From assembly GCA_003550325.1 (NCBI GenBank), contig QKWP01001267.1, positions 39,523 to 103,522 on the forward strand: a stretch of DNA of 64,000 nucleotides, read 5' to 3'. The translations under genes were made by a program, and so were the position numbers. The stretch is from Gigaspora rosea (lineage: Eukaryota > Glomeromycota > Glomeromycetes > Diversisporales > Gigasporaceae). Shown here in pieces: positions 60,380 to 64,000 of the stretch (its first letter is position 1; each line of letters starts with the position of its first letter). Below the pieces are notes generated by a model that made no database searches, had not been told where the DNA came from, and worked only from the letters and a program-made list of their open reading frames with translations.

Positions 60380-61830
60380 AATCTTTCATTAAAGATATCT
60401 CTACAAGTTCTTGACCAAATTTGATAAAAATTTTTTTATTTGAATTTTATAGATCCATAGAATTCAAATAAAAAAATTTTCATCAAATTTGATCAAGTGT
60501 TGCAAAGATATCTTTTATTAAAGTTTTAGAGAATTTCAAAATACATATCACATGATAGATATGTTTAAATTTGTTGACAAAACTTTGATCAAGGATATCT
60601 CTGCAACTATCTAATCAAATTTGATAAAAATTTTTTACTTATTCTATGGATCTATAAAATTTAAATAAAAAAATTTTCAACAAATTTGATCAAGTGGTTG
60701 CAGAGATATTCTTGATCAAAGTTTTGTCAAAAAATTAAACATATCTATCTGTCAGGTGATACGCATTTTTAAATTCTCTAAAACTTTGATCAAAGATATC
60801 TCTGCAACCACCTGGTCAAAACGATGAAAATTTTTTTTATTTGAATTGTATAGATCCATAGAATTCAAATAAAAAAAATTTATTGAATTTGATTAGGTGG
60901 TTGCAGAGATATTTTTAATCAAAGTTTTAGAGAATTTCAAAACGCATATCATGACAGATATGTTTAAATTTGTTGACAAAAGTTTGATTAAGAATATCTC
61001 TGCAACCACTTGATCAAATTTGATAAAATTTTTTTACTTATTCTATGAATTCATAAAATTTAAATAAAAAAATTTTATCAAATTTGATCAAGTGGTTGAG
61101 AGATATTCTTGATCAAAGTTTTGTCAAAAATTTAAACATATCTGTCATATGATATACGGTTTGAAATTCTCTAAAACTTTGATCAAAAATATCTCTGCAA
61201 TCACCTGATAAAATTTGATGAAAATTTTTTATTTGGATTCTATAGATCCATACAATTTGAATAAAATATTTTCATCAAATTTGATCAGGTGGTTGCAGAA
61301 ATATCTTTGATCAAAGTTTTAGTGAATTTCAAAATGTGTATCATATTACAGATACGTTTAAATTTTTAACAAAACTTTGATCAAGGATATCTCTGCAACC
61401 ACTTGATCAAATTTGATGAAAATTTTTTTATTTAAATTTTATGGATTCTTAGAATAAGTAAAAAAATTTTTATCAAATTATCAGGTGGTTGCAGAGATAT
61501 CCTTGATCAAAGTTTTGTTAACAAATTTAAACGTATCTGTCATGTAATACGCATTTTGAAATTCTCTAAAACTTTGAAAAAATTTTTCATCAAATTTGAT
61601 CATGTGTTGCAGAGATATCCTTGATCAAAGTTTTGTCAACAAATTCAAACATATCTATCAGGTGATATGTGTTTTGAAATTCTCTAAAACTTCGGTCAAA
61701 AATATCTTTGCAACCACTTGATCAAATTCAATAAAAATTTTTTTATTTGAATTCTATGGATCCATAAAATTCAAATAAAAAAATTTTCATCAAATTTGGT
61801 CAAGAACTTGTAGAGATATCTTTGATAAAA
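60380..61830. repeat. ~200-bp palindromic tandem array
   Basis: About seven units start near 60390, 60594, 60795, 60990, 61188, 61386 and 61690. Each contains ATATCTCTGCAACCACTTGA, a loop of GAATTCTATGGATCC-like sequence, the inverted TCAAGTGGTTGCAGAGATAT, then a spacer with CTTTGATCAAAG and TTAAACATATCTGTCA. Every unit is therefore a hairpin of about 100-120 bp. Confidence 0.8.
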
Positions 61831-62871
61831 GATTCTTTTATTTCTATAAAGTATATTATAAAGAAGCTGCGCCAAATGAAAAAAAGCTATTATAGAATAA
61901 ATATTTAACCAAATAACTTAAAATTTTAGAAAACAAAATTTTAGCCTATTCTCTATTGATTATATTAGTGCGCAGTAATTTGTTTCATTCGAACTTGTAA
62001 AAATCTAGCCTGTGATGATGATTTTTCTGTTTTCATCAAAATTGAAAATTTTAGAAAATCCCGAATCTGGAAGCAAATTGAAAAATTATCATAACTTAGT
62101 CAATATTAATTTGTTTTTGATGAAATTTTATTGATGACTCTTGAATACCTATTCTATCAACTTACTAAGTCACATTTTGGAGGTTTCATTTTGAAAAAGT
62201 GCTTCTGGAAGCATTTGAAGTTTAGGGAAAAACTTGCAAAAACATATGTGTCCAAATTTACAAAAACGTTAATATCTTCACGAGTTTTTAATATTTTTTC
62301 ATGAAATTTGAAATTCTATTAGTCAATGTTATGCGCTACAAGTCTTTTTATAATTTTTTTTAGTTAGTATAGTAAAATTTTTTGTAAATCATCACCGAAT
62401 AGTGGGTTATTTTGAAAAAATAAAAAAACATATTACAAAAACTGCATTGAAATTATTTACAAGAACTTTCATCAAAGATAACTCTATGAATTCTTGACCA
62501 AATTTGATGAAAATTTTTTTATTTTAATTTACAAATCTATAGAATTCAAATAAAAAATTTTTAAAAATATTATAATTTCAAAATTTTACAAATTGATTCT
62601 AACTTTGTGCTCTAAAAAACTTATTCAGTATATTAAAATACATTATGCTAGTATATTTAATTTTATATTTCTTGAAAATTTTAGAGAAGATACTAACTAC
62701 ATAATAATTACTACAATTATTATATGAATTACTAACTAATTTGCTTGATGATAACTCTGCGCAATTGCATTACATAATTATTTGTTTATCGACATACAAT
62801 CACAATTAATGATTGTAAAACATATGCAAGTTGCTATTAATACTAAAGCCTGATTACATGCTACAATTAGG

Positions 62872-63040
62872 GGCGTGCCATTTATCACGTGATATTTTTT
62901 ACTTAGTAGCCACCCCTATCCATGTATGGTGTGATCACTTTATCTAATTTTGATTGACTAATATAATATATAGACGTGATCACTACCTTTGACCATGTAT
63001 CCATGGTAAAAATCACGTGATAAATGGCATGCCCCTTACT
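62872..63040. mobile_element. Small MITE in the right arm
   Basis: Inverted ends GGGGCGTGCCATTTATCACG and GGGGCATGCCATTTATCACG enclose ~120 bp with GTGATCA words. The mirrored position in the left arm (near 58080) lacks it. The target duplication is not clear. Confidence 0.75.
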
Positions 63041-63328
63041 ATAATTGATTATAATTTTGCTCCATATAGCCATTAATAACTTGTTATATCTGGATCAATC
63101 ATCATAGCACGACTTAACTTGATATAATAATTTTTGCAAAATGTAGATAAATTGCTAAAAATAAAATATAATATGTGTAAAATTTTAGAAATTTGCCAAA
63201 AAAATATTCAATTATGACCCTTTTTAAAATTAACTTCAATTTGCTAAAATTTAAATTTGGACCTTAGATCAAATATGAATCAATTTGCTAAAAAAAATAT
63301 GACATATATCAGAGATGTCTGGGGTCCT

Positions 63329-64000
63329 ATATGATATATATGTGCACATTCTGATTGGTTAGTGATATATAATTGCATTATGAAATATAAGATTAACATT
63401 TTATTCATAATTTTATATTTATTAAAAATTTAAATGAAAATACTTAATTTTGAAATTTTTGATCAAAATTTCAAAATTAAGCATATTTTTCTTAAATTTA
63501 AATAAATATAAAAAAAACAAATATACTAGTATAATGTATTTTTAAGTGCTGAATAAGTTTACTTAGAGAATGAAATTAGAATCAATTAGTAAAATATTGA
63601 GAATTATAGTATTTTATATAATTTTATTAATAAAAATACTAAAAAATGCTATCTGTTATGATTCTTAATATTTTACTAATTGATTCTAATTTTATACTAT
63701 AAGTAGTATTGTACATTTTGGATGTCCGAGCTATATTTGTTAGACGCAAACATTTTCTAACATTGTCCAATGTCCAAGTCTAAGTTATGTCGGAATAACT
63801 AGATTGTCACTCAGACAATATCTGAATATAATATTTCAGACTCAGACATATCCGGACTCAGACATTGTCCGATATCCAATATTTGCACTATGAATTTTTT
63901 TACTTAAGATGATAACGATACAAATATAATGAATAAAAAAAAAATTATGAAGCATGTAACAATAAAGAATTTCTTTATAAATATCAATGAAAAGAAACAA
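63329..64000. other. Gene-free end of the window with small palindromes
   Basis: Bases 63440-63500 form an inverted repeat (TACTTAATTTTGAAATTTTTG / reverse, split near GATC). Bases 63530-63710 are the uninterrupted relative of the flanks of 53929-56134. Bases 63715-63890 repeat CAGACAT/ATGTCCGA-like words in both orientations and may be a further MITE. Confidence 0.5.

Larger units (their letters stand above)
57770..63328. mobile_element. Giant inverted-repeat (foldback) element
   Basis: The left end AGGACCCCAGACATCTCTGA has its reverse complement at the right end (63309-63328). Long segments between are also mirrored: GAAGTTAATTTTAAAAAGGG near 57866 and 63225, TTAATGGCCATA/TATAGCCATTAATAAC, AATAACCCACTGTTCGGTGA near 58780 and 62390, CATTTTGAAAATAA-type words, and ATTTATTCTATAATAGC near 60310 and 61890. 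Each arm is about 1.5-2.6 kb, depending on later insertions, around a tandem core. No ORF reaches 60 codons. It has no recognised superfamily and no clear target duplication. Confidence 0.8.

Overview
The window looks like a repeat-rich eukaryotic (fungal) nuclear genome. It is strongly AT-rich, and its one intact host gene is split by 21 introns of about 68-102 nt with ordinary GT-AG borders. Most of the remaining sequence is transposons nested inside transposons. The intron style, a Ty3/gypsy element, hAT, MULE and other DDE transposases, and a large MITE load fit an early-diverging fungus such as an arbuscular mycorrhizal fungus (Glomeromycotina). That placement is inference from gene style, not from a marker gene.

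Layout. 1-3.1 kb: a tRNA-headed retroposon copy, then gene-free DNA. 3.1-12.4 kb: a nearly complete Ty3/gypsy LTR retrotransposon on the minus strand, with 591-bp LTRs, ATAT target duplication, primer-binding site, polypurine tract, gag, gag-protease, RT-RNase H, integrase and an extra downstream ORF. It sits in the target duplication of an older hAT-type MITE (12.4-12.8 kb). 13-15 kb: foldback repeats. 15.2-21.8 kb: an apparently intact ABCC (MRP-type) transporter gene of 22 exons on the plus strand. 22-24.7 kb: gene-free DNA with two MITEs. 24.7-35.8 kb: one copy of a large repeat, split by a block that holds a decayed hAT transposase gene and a 5'-truncated DDE transposase-like gene with a SAP motif. 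36.0-41.1 kb: a complete MULE with terminal repeats, 8-bp duplication and a mutated FAR1/MULE transposase. 41-50 kb: foldback elements, MITEs (one derived from the MULE family) and a hAT remnant. 50.4-53.4 kb: the second copy of the large repeat, carrying a tRNA-derived SINE. 53.9-56.1 kb: a TA-flanked element holding two more repeats. 56.2-57.7 kb: retroposon copies. 57.8-63.3 kb: a 5.6-kb inverted repeat with a ~200-bp palindromic tandem array at its centre. From 53.5 kb to the end no open frame reaches 60 codons except for one meaningless frame at its very start.

How parts relate. The retrotransposon genes form a self-mobilising unit; pol is probably reached by -1 frameshifting at an A AAT TTT heptamer. 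The MULE, hAT and TA-flanked families each have short non-autonomous relatives here. Comparing copies inside the window gives relative ages (LTR element into MITE; hAT block into the large repeat; SINE into the other copy). Assembly breaks are visible: a 342-N gap in tandem repeats, and two single-N joins (35185, 39503), each next to duplicated sequence.
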